DNA from: Bryum argenteum
Lineage: Eukaryota > Streptophyta > Bryopsida > Bryales > Bryaceae
NCBI GenBank assembly: GCA_037043015.1
Contig: CM073324.1
Location: 20,476,097-20,540,096 of the forward strand
DNA length: 64,000 bases
Direction of reading: 5' to 3'
Under the pieces are notes generated by a model. The model ran no database searches. It saw nothing but the letters and a program-made list of their open reading frames with translations, and had not been told where the DNA came from. Below are positions 33,962-47,097 of the stretch, piece after piece (the stretch's first letter is position 1; every line of letters begins with the position of its first letter). Made by a program: the position numbers and the translations under genes.

Positions 33962-34010
33962 TACATGAGCCATGAGCGCCCATGGCTCATCGCTCATGTC
34001 GTAGCCTCCC
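33962..34010 (-). repeat. Third copy of the element terminus
   Basis: CATGGCTCATCGCTCATGTC and the following TAGCCTCCC match the outer end of the right arm (CATGGCTCATCGCTCATGTC then TAGCATTCCCC). The block also holds an inner inverted repeat (ATGAGCCATG / CATGGCTCAT). Its right edge is directly followed by retrotransposon coding sequence, marking a sharp insertion boundary. Confidence 0.8.
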
Positions 34011-36176
34011 GATTGATCGATTGAAGGAGGCATTAATTCATGCGCCGGTGCTCGTTAAATGGACTCCAGGTTTGGAAACAACCATTGAATGTGATTCCTC
34101 TGGTTATGCTGTTGGTGGCACCTTAATGCAATAGGTGGACGGACTTTGGCATGCGGTTGCTTATTTCTCGAAGAAACACACGATCCAAATGAGTCCAATT
34201 ATCCGATTCATGACAAGGAAATGCTAGCGATTGTACATTGCATCCAGCGAGTGGCGTACATTACTTGTTGGCCAACATTTTGAAGTGAGTTCAAATCATC
34301 GCAATTTGGCTTATTTTCGAAGAAGCAACATTTGAGCGAGAGAGCAAATGCGTTGGGCCTACGAGTTGAATGATTTTGACTTTGAGATCGTGCACAAGCC
34401 TGGCAAGGATCAAGTTCAATCGGATGCACTTTCTCGTCGGGAACAGGATCTTCCCAACACGCAGATGATGATCGAATCATGAATCGATATCATCGACTTT
34501 TGGACGGAGATGATGGCGCTTTGAAGGTTGTCGCTAAATCCGCATGGATCACGAGATGGTGATGCGATTCGAAAAAGAGGCTCGCCTTTCTGAGTCGATA
34601 ATGACCCCGCGTCCCATATGTCCATTTATTGACGCAGAGATGATTGCATTATGGGATGTTGCCCCGCAAACAAATCATCGTTATTGGAAGATGCGAAAGC
34701 GGTTATGGATGGTGAGCGCCGACTACCTAAAGAATGGGGCTTACCTATCACGATTAGTGAGTGTTACGTAGATTCGGTCATCGATTGCGTTGGCGTGGAC
34801 GAATATGGATTCCGCACACGAACCTCTTCGGACGCGTTTGATCCAATCTACTCATGATTCACCACTAGCGGGACATCCAGGTCGTGAGGGTACGCGTGAC
34901 TTGATTGCACGTGAATATACGTGGCGCAGGTTGACACAAGATGTTCGGAGATTTGTGCGGAATCGCAACGTGTGTGGAAAATCGAAGATTTGGCGGGAGC
35001 GCGAAGCGAGGTTGCTAAAACCTTTGCCAATTCCGCACGGATTTGGGTGAGCTCTCTATTGATTTTATTACGGATTGGCACTGCTAATGATCGAAAATAT
35101 CATGGTTGTGACGGATCGTTTGTCCAAATCTATCATTCTTTGTGCCTATGAAGACAATTCGTGCACTTGATGTGGCTCACAAACTTTTAGAGCAAGTTTT
35201 TCAAAGATCGCGGATTGCTGCAGCAATTGTGTCGGATCGTGGTAGTCAATTTGTTAGTCCGCTTTGGGCCAAGTATGCAGATTGATGAAGATTACGCGCG
35301 TCGGTTGTCGGCGACTTTCCATCCGGAGATGATGGTGCAACAGAGAGGGCGAATCAAGAGCTTGAAACATATCTTCGTATTTTCACGACATTTGAGCAAG
35401 AAGATTGGGCTTTTCGATTGCCGATCGCGATGATGGCGTTGAATAATCGTGTGTCGCGATCTATAGGTATGTCGCATTTTTATGACTCACGGTTATCATC
35501 ATTCGGTCATGAATATTACTATACCCGAGGAGGCGGGTTCTTCGTTGTCACCGGCGGAAAAAGGACGCAAGCTTGTTGAGCAGATCGGCGTAATTCAAGT
35601 GAATCGGCAACAACGGCAATGGCCATTGCGCAAGAGACTCAAGAACGTCGACCAAATACACGACGCCTTTCGGTGGCGAGGATTTTCGTCCCGTGATCGT
35701 GTGTGTTTGAAGTTGAAGAACATCAACACGTCCGGCCAATCAAGAAGCTTGATTGGATTGCTCTTCCTTATCGTGTATTGGAGTGCGTAGGTACACATGC
35801 GGTTCGTTTGAATACACCGTCGGTATTCATCCTGTTTTTTTCATGTGAGTTTAGTGAAGAAGGCGGTGAGGATCCGTTGCCTTCCCAACTACCTCATGAT
35901 AATGAGTCCGGTGTTGTTTTGAGCAATCCCGCTTTGAGGCATCCACTAGCGAGGACGAGTATCTTTGTTGAAAGAGTGTTGCAACATCGACGTCGTGGCG
36001 CGGTTGGCAACTACTTGTAAAGTGGACGGGATGGCCGGAGCCTACTTGGGGAACCAATTTGTCAATTACAAAATGTCATGGCCTTAGACGCGATTACGAG
36101 CGCTTGCGCGCGCGTCTGTCTTGATATTCCTTGGGCACATTCTCTTGTATGACACTTGTTAATTCATCAAAGACAT

Positions 36177-36194
36177 GAGGAGGAGGAGGAGGAG
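36177..36194 (+). other. Polypurine tract
   Basis: GAGGAGGAGGAGGAGGAG run just before the LTR, in the position expected for plus-strand priming of a Ty3 element. Confidence 0.65.
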
Positions 36195-36199
36195 ACATT

Positions 36200-36527
36200 T
36201 GTCATGGGCCAAGGCCTCGTTGATAAGCTCGGATGTTCACTCGCTATTAATTTTATAAATAGAACTTGGCAAAGAGAGCTAAAGTATAGCCTCGGCAGTA
36301 GAGCTAAAGTATAGCCTCGGCAGTTGAGCCAAGAGGTTAGTATATAAGGGACTCTTATTCATTGTAAACCTAAGTCTTGGATCAATATATTTCTTTTGTA
36401 GTTTTTGCTTGTTTTGACAGCTAGACTCTTCTGAGATATTATTCTGTATGAAACTATTATTTCCTCAAGAATCGTCACGAATGTGATTTTCGTTTCTTAT
36501 GTCATAAACAAAATCCACGATCTTACA
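36200..36527 (+). repeat. 3' LTR of the chromovirus (inner end of the right arm)
   Basis: Starts TGTCATGGGCC after the polypurine tract and ends CGATCTTACA. It has TATATAAG at 36341 and two GCTAAAGTATAGCCTCGGCA units. It is 328 bases, against 327 for the copy in the left arm. The sequence after it (GATTCTAGATCCGG) is the same in both arms. Confidence 0.85.
36341..36348 (+). promoter_or_regulatory. LTR TATA box
   Basis: TATATAAG inside the LTR about 140 bases from its start, a plausible U3 promoter element. Confidence 0.55.
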
Positions 36528-37686
36528 GATTCTAGATCCGGTTTAATCCTGCTGCATCCGGATATGCATGGAGAGGTGACTCATCCAATGATAGTGATTA
36601 CACTGATGAGTAACTGAATAGGCTCGACAAGGAATGTAGCTCACTAGGAATGATAGGAAGTTATCACATCATTCGTCGACAATTGGATGCTTGGATGAAT
36701 GGTAATCATTGGCTAGGTTGCCGAAAAATACATTTGGCGGCTACTAGTGCTAGGGTTCCAATTCTGAACGGCAACCACAATGAGTGGCCTCTGTGTATAT
36801 ATCAGTTCTAGAAGGCCAAAGTATTACATGTTTGTGAAGTAGCTGTAACCGAGTTTGCATTCTGGTGAGTTTCTGATGTATGATGGTCGATCTCAATGTA
36901 TGATGGTCGATCTCAATATGAAGGTCGATCTTAATGTTCAGATCTAGTTCTGTGCCGAACGTCTAATTGGATTGATATTAATCTTGATGCGAAATTTATG
37001 CCGTCTGCAATGTGCGATCACTTGTTTGTGTGGACTCGGTAGATTAGAGAGAAGTGACACGTTACGACCGAACTCAAGATATCGTATCAGTTGTAGGATC
37101 GATTAACTTTCTACGACCATCTTTCCATGGCTTTGATATATGATCAAATTCTCTATTCGGCCCTGATTTTGTGATGAACACCTTCACTGTGTCTAATGAG
37201 TTTTCATTCCCTTTTTCTTTCATATTGCATGCTAGTAGACTACATCACCCATTATGTGACGAACACCAACAGCTGATCTACTTAGTTCCTCTATATTTAT
37301 GGGTGAATTATGGAGTTCTGTACCGAACGACAAGTACTTGTGAAATAATTAGTTGAGTTGATTGATTTATTGGACTATATCCATGTGAATTGCTCGATTA
37401 CTCAATACGATTGCTATAATAAGTATATTTATGTATAGCAGTGTGAGTGGTGTGACCCTATTGGGTTCGACGCGCTTAAATAAAACGGTGTTCTGTACCG
37501 AATAGGGTCATGTTCTGTACCGAATAGGGAATAGGGTCATGTTATGTACGGAACAGGTGATCATGCTAACATTGTAATCACGCAAAAGTATTCGTCCAAT
37601 ATGAATTCGTCGCCGAATGGGTGCTTCTTGTGTAATTAAGAGTGCCTGACAGCGATGTATTATTGGTTTTGTAGAGAGCATATCCA
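36528..37686. other. Upstream region of the right ParB-methyltransferase copy
   Basis: Inverted counterpart of 26601-27755. It holds TTCTGTACCGAA-type boxes near 36947, 37317, 37493 and 37516. Some left-arm boxes are altered here; for example the 27216 box reads GTTACGACCGAAC in this arm. Confidence 0.5.
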
Positions 37687-40600
37687 ATGGCGCGGCATAA
37701 TCCGACAGGTGATATGAGGGGTGTCTCTGCATCGCCTGGACAGTCAAACTTGAACTTTGGTAACAATTACGGTAAGATCCGTAAAGATATCCAGCTTCAT
37801 ATTGGAGTCTTGAATGAAGTTCTGTGACGAACTCCATTTTCTAAATCATTGTCTGCATATCCTTTTCAGGGAATGACCGACCAGAGCTGCGTATTGAAGA
37901 TTTTGACTACGACAACGACCCCAATGCAACTCATGCGGCAGGTTTGATTATTCATTGAAGCTATCTAAATTTTCGTTGAGTTATGGATTCATTTCAAAGA
38001 AACCTAACTAAGTGGTCGATTATTCTAGGGTCGCAAGCTGATGATGAGCACTCCAACCATGGCAACAATATCGAAGATCAAGATTTGCAAGTTGCACCCA
38101 ATGCTATCCAAGGTACTAAGCATCTACATTCGTATCACGGTGAATGACGAGTTCGGCACCGAACGCTGGATGTATGTTGATTTGATCTGTGCCTTCTGAC
38201 TAATTAATTTCTATGTTAAAAATCTCATGTGTTCACCGGCGTTGTGCAGTCCCCATTACGCATGATGAGTCAGGTGAGAGCTCTGGAATGGACGAGGGAC
38301 ACGAGTAAGATTCTGACCATGACCATGATGAGGGAGGACTAAGTGATCCGGAAGGTCGTGGATTTGATGACATCAATCAAGAACATGATGACGATGAAGA
38401 CGATGTCGTATCAAATGGAGATGGTGGCCCGAGACCAATGCCGTTAGACCCGAAGGAGGAATATGGAATGATCGTGGCCCATCGGAAGACGCGTGTCAAT
38501 TCGATCCGGATACTCAAAAGGCTTGAGATGTTTGGTCCTTTGAAGTCACGAGATGCATATTCCGCTCTGTCGAATGCGCAAGCTTCAAGTTGTGAGACCT
38601 GCCTTAGAGCATGATGTCGCCAAGATGCAGGCTGAGTTCTCGCATGGGTACCGGGATGGAGCGTCGGTCTTCTATGTATCAATCACTAACTTCGAGGGCC
38701 AGGAGAAAACGGTATCTGAAGCGGATCGAGCAAAGTGGAGTACACACTGGCGCACAAGGGACAGGGAGTTTGAAGCTTTCCTGAAGGCAGACCCAGAATT
38801 GTCCGCGCTTTCCAACAAATTCTTCTATGTATGGGACGGTAACCATCGACTTGTGGCATGGTATGATTTCATTCGGAGATCTCATAAGCACGACTTGGAC
38901 ACTGGCATTATCGGGTTCGGTCAATCGTCCTCCGGACTGCTGAGGACGTAACAGACGTTTTAACAGCCATGCATGATATAAACAAGTCGAACGAAAACAG
39001 CCATGTCAAGCAGAATCTTGTGCATACGCTGCACCGCATTCAAAAGATTGGATCTCTATCGCTCGATAAGTTTAAAGACATTCTCAGCTACGACGAGATG
39101 GTAGTTGCAAGAAAACAACAAGATGTCCCACTTGAGAAGAGGCCATGGTATCCTATTTCGAGGGCAAAGTTTCTTGACTTCATCCACACTGTAAGCCATC
39201 TCCCAATTTCATTATAGTGTTTGAGGGTATCATTGATCGGCCTAAGCTGATTCATCCTTGTTCGTATTGACAGCAAGACATCATGGAGGCTGGAGATGAG
39301 GGCCAACGAAAGTATGAAGAAGATACTCCAAGAAGACGTCGAACAGCTCAGGGGCTCAATGCGGCCATTAACGGGGCCATGGAGGCAAAGAGGAAGGCTC
39401 TTACGGCTCCATTCAATAAGCACTTGGCGATTGCTAATCCTGCAAATGGGAAGAACTTCTTGGCTGAGGTAAGGTCTTTTCAAGATGTTTACTAGGAAAT
39501 TATCTAGAATATGGCGTCCTTGTAATAGTCATTCTGTGCCGAATAGGGTCAGTATGGTCAATTTTCGCAAGCCAAGTACAAACCCAGTGGCTACAATTTA
39601 AGTAACTGTTCCGTACCGAACGATGACTCAGAAGTTAAAAATCTGGATGTACGGCATGTTCATTCCATTCTCCGTCAGCATTGGACTGCCACTCCGGCCG
39701 ACATTGTTTCCTAAGACCAAAGAATTTTTGATGTGGCCGATGCTAGGCCTGAACCCCTCTATCGTTGCCGAACGGCGTCCCAGAGTCTCCTTGTCCTATG
39801 TTACTATTCGAGTTGATTTTCTATGTTGATTTATTCAAGTTTAGCTAACATGTACATTTGGATAACACGGCAGATAGCAAAGCACTGGTCAACCAATATC
39901 AATGCGGAGATGACTACAGAGAAGCTCCAGAACTTAGCTTCGGCGTGCCTTCCACCATCGGAGAAGGAGTATCTACTCAAGCTTTGGAACTCAACAAAAT
40001 CGGATCGTAAGATGAAAAAATTTCCTATATCCCCTATCAATGACGTCGTATTCACTAATTACCTTCACAAGTATATCTTTTGGTATCAGCAGAAGGTAGC
40101 ATCGTTCTGATTGTTCAATTCCATTATGATGGATTACCCCACTTCGGAAAACCATGCTCCCGATCCTTGAGAAGTACATTGATTACCACAAGATTCACCA
40201 ATGGGACTATGCATTTAATCTCCCAATTATGAGGAAGGAAATAAGCAAGTCCGCCGAATGGGATTCACCGAAACAACCGCACGGGGAGCCAAAGAATGAA
40301 CCGACTCATCTACAATGATTGGATCATAAAAATTCAAAGCCATTCTCATGTTTAGTCCATACTACATGCAAATTTCTTTCTTTAGAATGTGCTCATTTTG
40401 TGGTGGTTTTTGTCCGGTATTGGACGCACAATCTGCTCAAGGAAGGAGTTGTGCAGGACGCTCATCCATGCTTTGCCTCGTGGTTAGACATCCACAATGC
40501 TGAGACCATGTTTATGGCGGACCAGGCAGGCGACTGGTCAGAAGACCATCTCTTCGCCTGCCATTGGTACATTGAAATGAACCCGAATGAAACTCCACCT

Positions 40601-42133
40601 CATCTTGTCGAATTAAGAAAGCAAGTTGAACCTACCTTCCATCGACAAGCGCCAGTTCAAATTCCAGGTGCTGGCAAGTCTCAAGCCCATGATGTGGTGG
40701 TTGGTCGAGTCCATAAAGCAAAGGGGAGGACCGGTCTGTCGACAGTCGCCAAGGGTCCACGTTCGGCACCAGCAGTTCGGGATTCACTTCGAGATGTTGC
40801 TCCCAAGAGCAACAAGCGCAGCGCACAACAGCCTCCACTCGAAGACGAGATCGTAAAAAGAGGTAAGCACATTGAAGGGGACGCCCAAGACCAAACCGAA
40901 TTGGTTGAGGTGACTCAATCAGAGGCTCGGTCTTCTCGATCCCACTCCCACACCGCCCGTAGTTTCGGTGGAGCGCGGGCATCGGTCCAAAGGACCACTG
41001 ATTAGTCGAGCTCCACATGGAGCAGATTACCATGAGCGATTGAGAACAAGGCGGTGGCTAGTTTCCTTGGAGTCCGATTATGGGGTCTTGAAGAATTTGC
41101 CGAGAAGGTGTGTGAGCCACGACCTACTTCTTGCTCAAAATGCCGTCATTTCTTGCAAATTTCATTTGGATACTTGAATGAATCTTGTATAACATATTCT
41201 ATATGTAAAATGTAGGCACGCGGTAATGAGGAGACTTACATTGGAGGCAAAAGGGGAATGTTCCCATGTGTTGACTTGATCATTATTGATACTCCGTTTG
41301 ACTCCATTGTCTCGGGATTTGGCAATCAAGTCCCTCAGTGGAACTCTATGGGTGGGAAACCAAAAGAATGGTACACCATCCGCCGTCAATTTGCATCTCG
41401 ATTCCTCCATGACGATGGAGGAATATTGATCTTCATGCCCTCGGGAATGAACTGGGAGATTATGCGGTGGATTGAGAAGCATAGATTGAAGACCAAATGC
41501 GAATGGTCGTGCCATCAAGTAGAACCCCTCACACATCCTCTTTACGATGATATGATGGTATGGTTATTAACTCTCTTTAGTGTCAATAATTTTAAATCCA
41601 TATAGCATGTGATCGTATAATGGAAACTGAACTAGGAGGGGTTGTAGAAGTTAATCTAACATTTACTTGTTTTGTATTTGTAGACCTACATGTTCTCGGC
41701 GCTCTTGCTGTTGAAGACTGGCCGCGCACAAGGAAAACCAGATTGGGACCGAATTCCGAAGCCTCAGAAATTAAATTCAGACCCTTTGCTAGCCAACACT
41801 CCAGAGGATCCGTTGCGATTTTTGAGCCTCCGAAATGATGTTCAAGCACCCACTCTTGGAGCTGACCGAAAACCAATGCGAGGTCCACACGAGAAGTCAG
41901 ACGTCTTCTTTCAAACACTCATAGATATGTGCTCCAAAGAAGGGGACATTGTGGTTGATCTTACCGCATCTACAGTGCTTCTTCTCCGTGTGCCGCCGTG
42001 CCTCGTCGTCACTTCTTCGAATCGAGGAGGATTACGGATGTTCCAGGCAGTCTTGATGCCAATGGCAAAACCACCTGAATCTCCAAAGCCACGCAACGGA
42101 AGGGGTATGGACGCTGCGCTCTTGAGCCCCTGA
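37687..42133 (+). pseudogene. ParB/Srx-like plus DNA methyltransferase gene, right copy (decayed)
   Basis: The 5' exons are in good order here: 37687..37771, 37870..37941, 38029..38112, then 38250..39190, all in phase, and they define the gene start (MARHNPTGD). The same in-frame TAA as in the left arm lies at 38306-38308. Later parts are broken. There are frameshifts near 38540 and 38900 in the ParB-like exon. There are changes in the next large exon and its donor (CAGGTGATT became CAATGATT near 40313), and a premature stop after SVQRTTD (near 41003). The AdoMet motif I in the last exon (41694..42133) is destroyed by small indels. Exon 41216..41557 with the DTPF motif remains open. This copy cannot encode a working methyltransferase as sequenced. 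Confidence 0.75.
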
Positions 42134-45100
42134 ATTCTATTACCTTTGATGGCACATTTACGAGGTCGCCGTTTTTTGTAATTCGGTTCACCTGAGCCTA
42201 TAATTAAACATTGGATATTCGCCTTTGAGTTTGGTTCATAGTTGACCTCGTCTATTGTAGATTTAGATGAAGGAACCATTTTAGTCGTTGTTGCCATTCA
42301 CTTGCAATTGCAGTCATTCGATAACCATCTTGTCGTCGTTGTTGTATGTTGTCACATGGTCCATGATCGAACCATATTCGGTCCTCTGCAGGTCTTTGTG
42401 CCTTTCTCAGACCATTTTATGCGGATCCAGACTTCTTCAGAAGTCCGTCTCCAACTTACTCCCTCCCCCCCCCCCGGCTGCGGCGATGGCACATGTACTT
42501 GCAAACCAAGATTCACCCAAAGATGATTTCCACAGAGAAGGAAGGCTCAACAGAGGAAACATCTTCGTGGACAACGAAGCTTCCGAATCCGAGTCTGGAA
42601 GTAGAACGGTAGACTTGGTAACTCCTGAATCATCGGGTGAAGGCACAATATTTTGTTAGTAACTATGGTGTCGAATATTCTACTATCAGTTTCCAATAGT
42701 TGTATCCATTGAGCGCGGTCGAATTTGAGCACCGGCTTAATTTGCCAATATCAGCGTACGTGGGCTCGCGTGCGTAGTAAGGGCATTAATTTTTAATGAT
42801 GTAGGATCAATGATTCAAAGTGTTAACTCAAGTCATTGTACCCTACTTTCCATTACAAGACGCATGAAAGTGAAGGTATGGTGCTACTTACTTGGGCATC
42901 CCAAGTACTTACTTGGGCATCCCTAGTACTTACTTGGGCATCCCTAGTACTTACTTGGGGTACTTGGGCATATGTGTACGAAATTTTCTCTTTATAATGC
43001 CTAATGCAATTATTCTCTTCATAATGCCTAACATAATTTCAACTATATTCTCTAACAAGCTTGCTTATCAATTGATGCTTCTCTTCAAAGTGGTACAAAA
43101 CTTGTTTATCAATTGATGCAAAACTTATAATGTACAAAAAGTTTTTATCACTTCATTCAAAATTCTACATGTACCAACTATTCTTATGAATTTTTTTCCA
43201 AATTCATTATCTCCAAACTTTTCTTATGAATTATTTCCAAATTCACAATGTGCCAAATTTTCTAATGAATTCAGTGCAAATTTCGTAATGTGCGCACTTT
43301 TCTAATCAATTTTGGCCAAATTCATTATGTCCAAACTTAACTCAAGTCTTATTATTCCTAATATTAGAAGTAAATTTAAATTCATTAATAATGTTAGGTA
43401 ATTACTCATTCAACCATGGACAAGATAATCATTATGTGTTTTTACACATATATTTATAATTATATATGTATATATATGCATAAAATTATTATATGGTATA
43501 GATTATATTAAATATATGCATATAAAATATACTAATTATAATTATATATATATATATATTTATATATATATAATTTATTTGTGATATTTGTTTTTAAATA
43601 TTCTGTAAACACATTTCAAAAATGAGTAATTTGATCTTTGAGATATTATACCATCATGCACAATTCAAAAACAATGGATTCGAATGTATGAGTGTATTAA
43701 TGTTCCGAGTGTCAAGTTTATATCATGTATTTATCAATTACACAATACTAACATCAGATATGTTTATATTGAATATGGTATATATAATTTTTTTAACCTT
43801 ATAAATTTGAGATTAGTTTTATACATGGATATATTTATGATTCCACATTTTACTCTAATTATATATTCAACGACATATGTTACAAATGTATTTCTATTTC
43901 CAATTTTGTCGTCATTAGTATAAATGTAGATATATGTTGATATATAATTATATATCTAGATGTATTCATTGATAGATATCTAAAAGGTAGTTTTATACAT
44001 TGTATTCCAAATGTTTTATACATATTAAATAAATAATTACATATGAAGACTTTATATACATACAAGTCGTAACCCGTGTCCTCTGGACACGGACATCAAA
44101 AAGGTTAGGGCGGGTTTACACTGGGGTGAAGGCCAATTTTTAAGGTTGGGGCCACTGAAATGGAGCTGCCCCATTGGTGTAGAAGTTAAGGCCAGCCCCA
44201 TTGAGTTTATACATGAATGGAGGCCAATAGTATTTTATGGTATCCTTCTTACACTATTTTATTTTTTTATTAGCATGTAAGAGCCACTGACATGGCCCCA
44301 AGCCTCTCAAAAGAGGGCTCCCAAAATGAGCATTTCTTTCCATTTCCTTGGGGCCATGTCAGGCCATTTAAAGCTCATGATTTAATGAGGGAGTGGAGGC
44401 TTTGGTGCATGCCACATAGGATGCATTGGCCTTCATTTTCAATTGGCCTTGGCCCTAGTCTAAACCTGAACTTCGATTGAAATTTATGAAACCATGCAAA
44501 ATTCCAGACCTAGGTATAAAAAATAATTATACCCTATTGAGAATCCTCCAACTACGTATTTTTTTTATACCTACGTTTGGATTTTTAATATGTTTTTTTT
44601 TAAATTTTGATATGACCTTTTTGATGTCTGAGTCCGAAGGATACATGTTAGGACTTCTGTATACCGATGTCTCTTGGACAAAAACAAAATAAAAATAGTA
44701 TTTAATTAATTTGTGAGTAACGTCCCCCTCGTCCCCATGGGTAAGCTCTTTATTTGGTGCTCTTCAAATACTACCCATCATCCTTGGTTCCCTCGTCGAT
44801 GGTCCCCCCGCTTTTTAAGATTTATAGCATGTCCTCTATTCCCTCGTCCCCATATTCCTAGTTCCCACTCATTTGTGCTAGTTCTCTGTTCTCCTTTTCC
44901 TTGTTAATGGTTCCCTATTTCCAAACTCCCATTCCCGGTTCCCATTATTTTCGCCATTCTCTGTCCTCCACCTCCCCTTACTGGTTTCTATCATTCATTC
45001 CTAGTTTCCATCATTTGTTCCTGGATATTATTATTTGTTCATAGTTCCCATCTTGCGATCCCATTTCCTATCTTTTGTTTCTCGTTCATAGTTCCCCTCC

Positions 45101-47097
45101 GATTTTTCCTTGATCTCCCATTCACTCCTTACTTTGCTCCCATTTTCATGTTCTATATTCCATATCCCTTCGACTCCTTGTTACATTAATGGGATTTAAT
45201 AAATTCTTAATAACAATCAAATACCACCTACGGAAATCCTTCAAAATCTTTAAAACTCTTCATACCGTGTATACATAAGCAAACCGGACTCTCACCGGCA
45301 ACCGCCCTACCACCGGGAAGGATCACCAAGGACGGACAGACAAAACCCTAATTGTGTTCTTTTATATATAGAGATAGCTTGACTAGCTCATAGTATAATT
45401 AAATAAACACATAATTTTGATTGATTAAGATCATTTTATTCAAATACATCCCAAATATTTTTTCATACACTTTCAAACTTTATACAATTTATATAGATCT
45501 TCAATATAGTGAATACTTACATGGAATTTATTGTGTTTTCCTAGAGTGTAAATAAAAATTTATATATTTCTATGAAAATAAATAGTGTTATTCATTTTGT
45601 TAAAATTATTGTCTACGTCAATTAACTTATATGTTTTAAGAATAAATAAAGTATTGTACAAGTCGTTCGGCAAAGAACAAATACAAATGAGGCTCAATTT
45701 CGAGAAGGCTCCATCGTGATAATATGGATTCAATACCTCAAACAAATTATGGCCGAGTGTAGTGTTCGATCTGAGAATGCGGTTGTTTACTCTCCCGAAC
45801 TAACATGTATTTTATGTCTTGGCCCACAAGTCTCCATGCAAAGAGGAGACGTCACCATGCAATTGAGATGCCCTACCCCGTTCGGTGCCGAATGGGTGTC
45901 CTCAGTGTATTTCATCCAATAGTCTTCATGCAAAGAGCACGTTCCCCTCAATTCAAACAACCCCATACAATTGGGTTGGCCTACCCCGTTCGGTGCCGAA
46001 TGGGTATGTAGACTATATTGATTTTGATAGTTCCACAGAACACATTGTTAGAATATTTGCGACTTTGATGTTTCAATTAACATTGGCTATCCATTGTGTA
46101 TGAGGCGTTCTCATGCCGATTGGATACAAAGCAACTTATTTGAGTTCAATATTACTATTCAATATTTACTCATACAATTTCATTGTGTTCTACACTAGTG
46201 CCACCGGTAGCAACTTAACCTTCATTTCGAGTTCTTGCATTTAGTACCATATCCTACGAATATAAAATCAAAGATGTTTAGTTTTTCAACACTTCTCTCC
46301 AAAAAGTTTGTTCACCGCGATGTGTGAAGGAGTGACATATATCCAGTTATGTAGAATTGTTTCTCTCAAGAGTTAAGAACTAAATCCTGCATTGATTCCT
46401 TGAAGGCATCATCATACTATTCAATGATTCAAATTTGTGTTCCTCCTAGGCAGCCATGTACTCTTAGGTTTTCTCTTCAAATCCTATGATCTGCACATAA
46501 ATCATTAACTACTTTAGTAATTTACAATTCCGACCTCATACACTAATTGATTCAAAAACAAAATTTTAGATATAAACAGTCCAACACTGGAAATGCTTAG
46601 ATGTTATAGAATAATATTGCCACAAAATGTTACTTACAACTTATAACATGTACTAGTTTGTGTGAAATTGTACATTGTCCATTCTGATCCTTGTGACAGC
46701 CTATGATGTCTAGTTTGGAACAACTTATCTTGCAAATCTGAGAAATATTTTACCATGTCGTGCCGCATTTTAATACGTGAGTTAGTTTTGATTGTTTATA
46801 TCCTACTAAATAGAATAATTTCAATCAGATGGAATTTAAACTCACCGGTTTGGATCCGACTCATCTATTTTTTATTTTTCCTTTTGGAAAAGTTAACACC
46901 TCAATGTCCGAGCCGAGATGCTTGCGCTTCCTCTCCGGGGCGCTTGACCTTCGATGGTTGCGTTTCAAAGTAATATTCTCATCCATACATTATTTCAACT
47001 CGCTTTGTTATTTATTCAAATGCGGTAGAAAAATGCAAACATACCAATGCATGATTTTGTATATGATGTCATTGGCTCGAAGTTTAGATGGTTTTCT
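42134..47097. other. Gene-free part of the right arm
   Basis: Inverted counterpart of 17173-22148. It holds the 21-bp minisatellite (three full units, near 42888-42955), the 40-bp array (43055-43340), the TA-rich tract (43435-43580), the nested MITE (about 44093-44655), the pyrimidine-rich field (44710-45180) and the box-bearing pair near 45870-46005. A run of C residues near 42465-42476 is longer than in the left arm. Confidence 0.6.

Larger units (their letters stand above)
15739..34010. mobile_element. Candidate full-length Mutator-like element with cargo genes
   Basis: The left end (15739) reads GGGGAATGCTAGGACATGAG followed by CGATGAGCCATG. The reverse complement of 33962-34010 reads GGGAGGCTACGACATGAGCG followed by ATGAGCCATG. 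The two ends are therefore diverged terminal inverted repeats of about 33 bases. Between them lie a RING gene, a ParB-methyltransferase gene and a Mutator-type transposase. I found no matching 9-bp target duplication, so the boundaries rest on the terminal repeats only. The alternative is that the right terminus belongs to a smaller element whose left end is lost. Confidence 0.5.
34011..36527 (+). mobile_element. Decayed 3' half of a Ty3 chromovirus
   Basis: Coding traces in order, all broken by stops and frameshifts: end of reverse transcriptase/RNase H (DRLKEALIHAPVL, ECDSSGYAVGGTL, HKPGKDQVQSDALSRR), integrase zinc-binding domain (HDSPLAGHPGREGTRDLIAR), integrase core (AAAIVSDRGSQFVSPLWAKY) and a C-terminal chromodomain-like block (VLQHRRRG, KWTGWPEPTW in shifted frames). 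A polypurine tract (about 36177-36194) and the 3' LTR follow. The order RNase H, integrase, chromodomain identifies a chromovirus-type Ty3 element. Its 5' half is missing: the sequence starts exactly at the transposon terminus 34010. Confidence 0.85.

Noticed and set aside
26600-37687. Claim that the palindromic boxes are parS-like centromere sites for the ParB-like protein
   Set aside because: The ParB-like region seen is the GNHR (nuclease/Srx) part; I see no ParB helix-turn-helix domain, so a parS analogy is only speculation.
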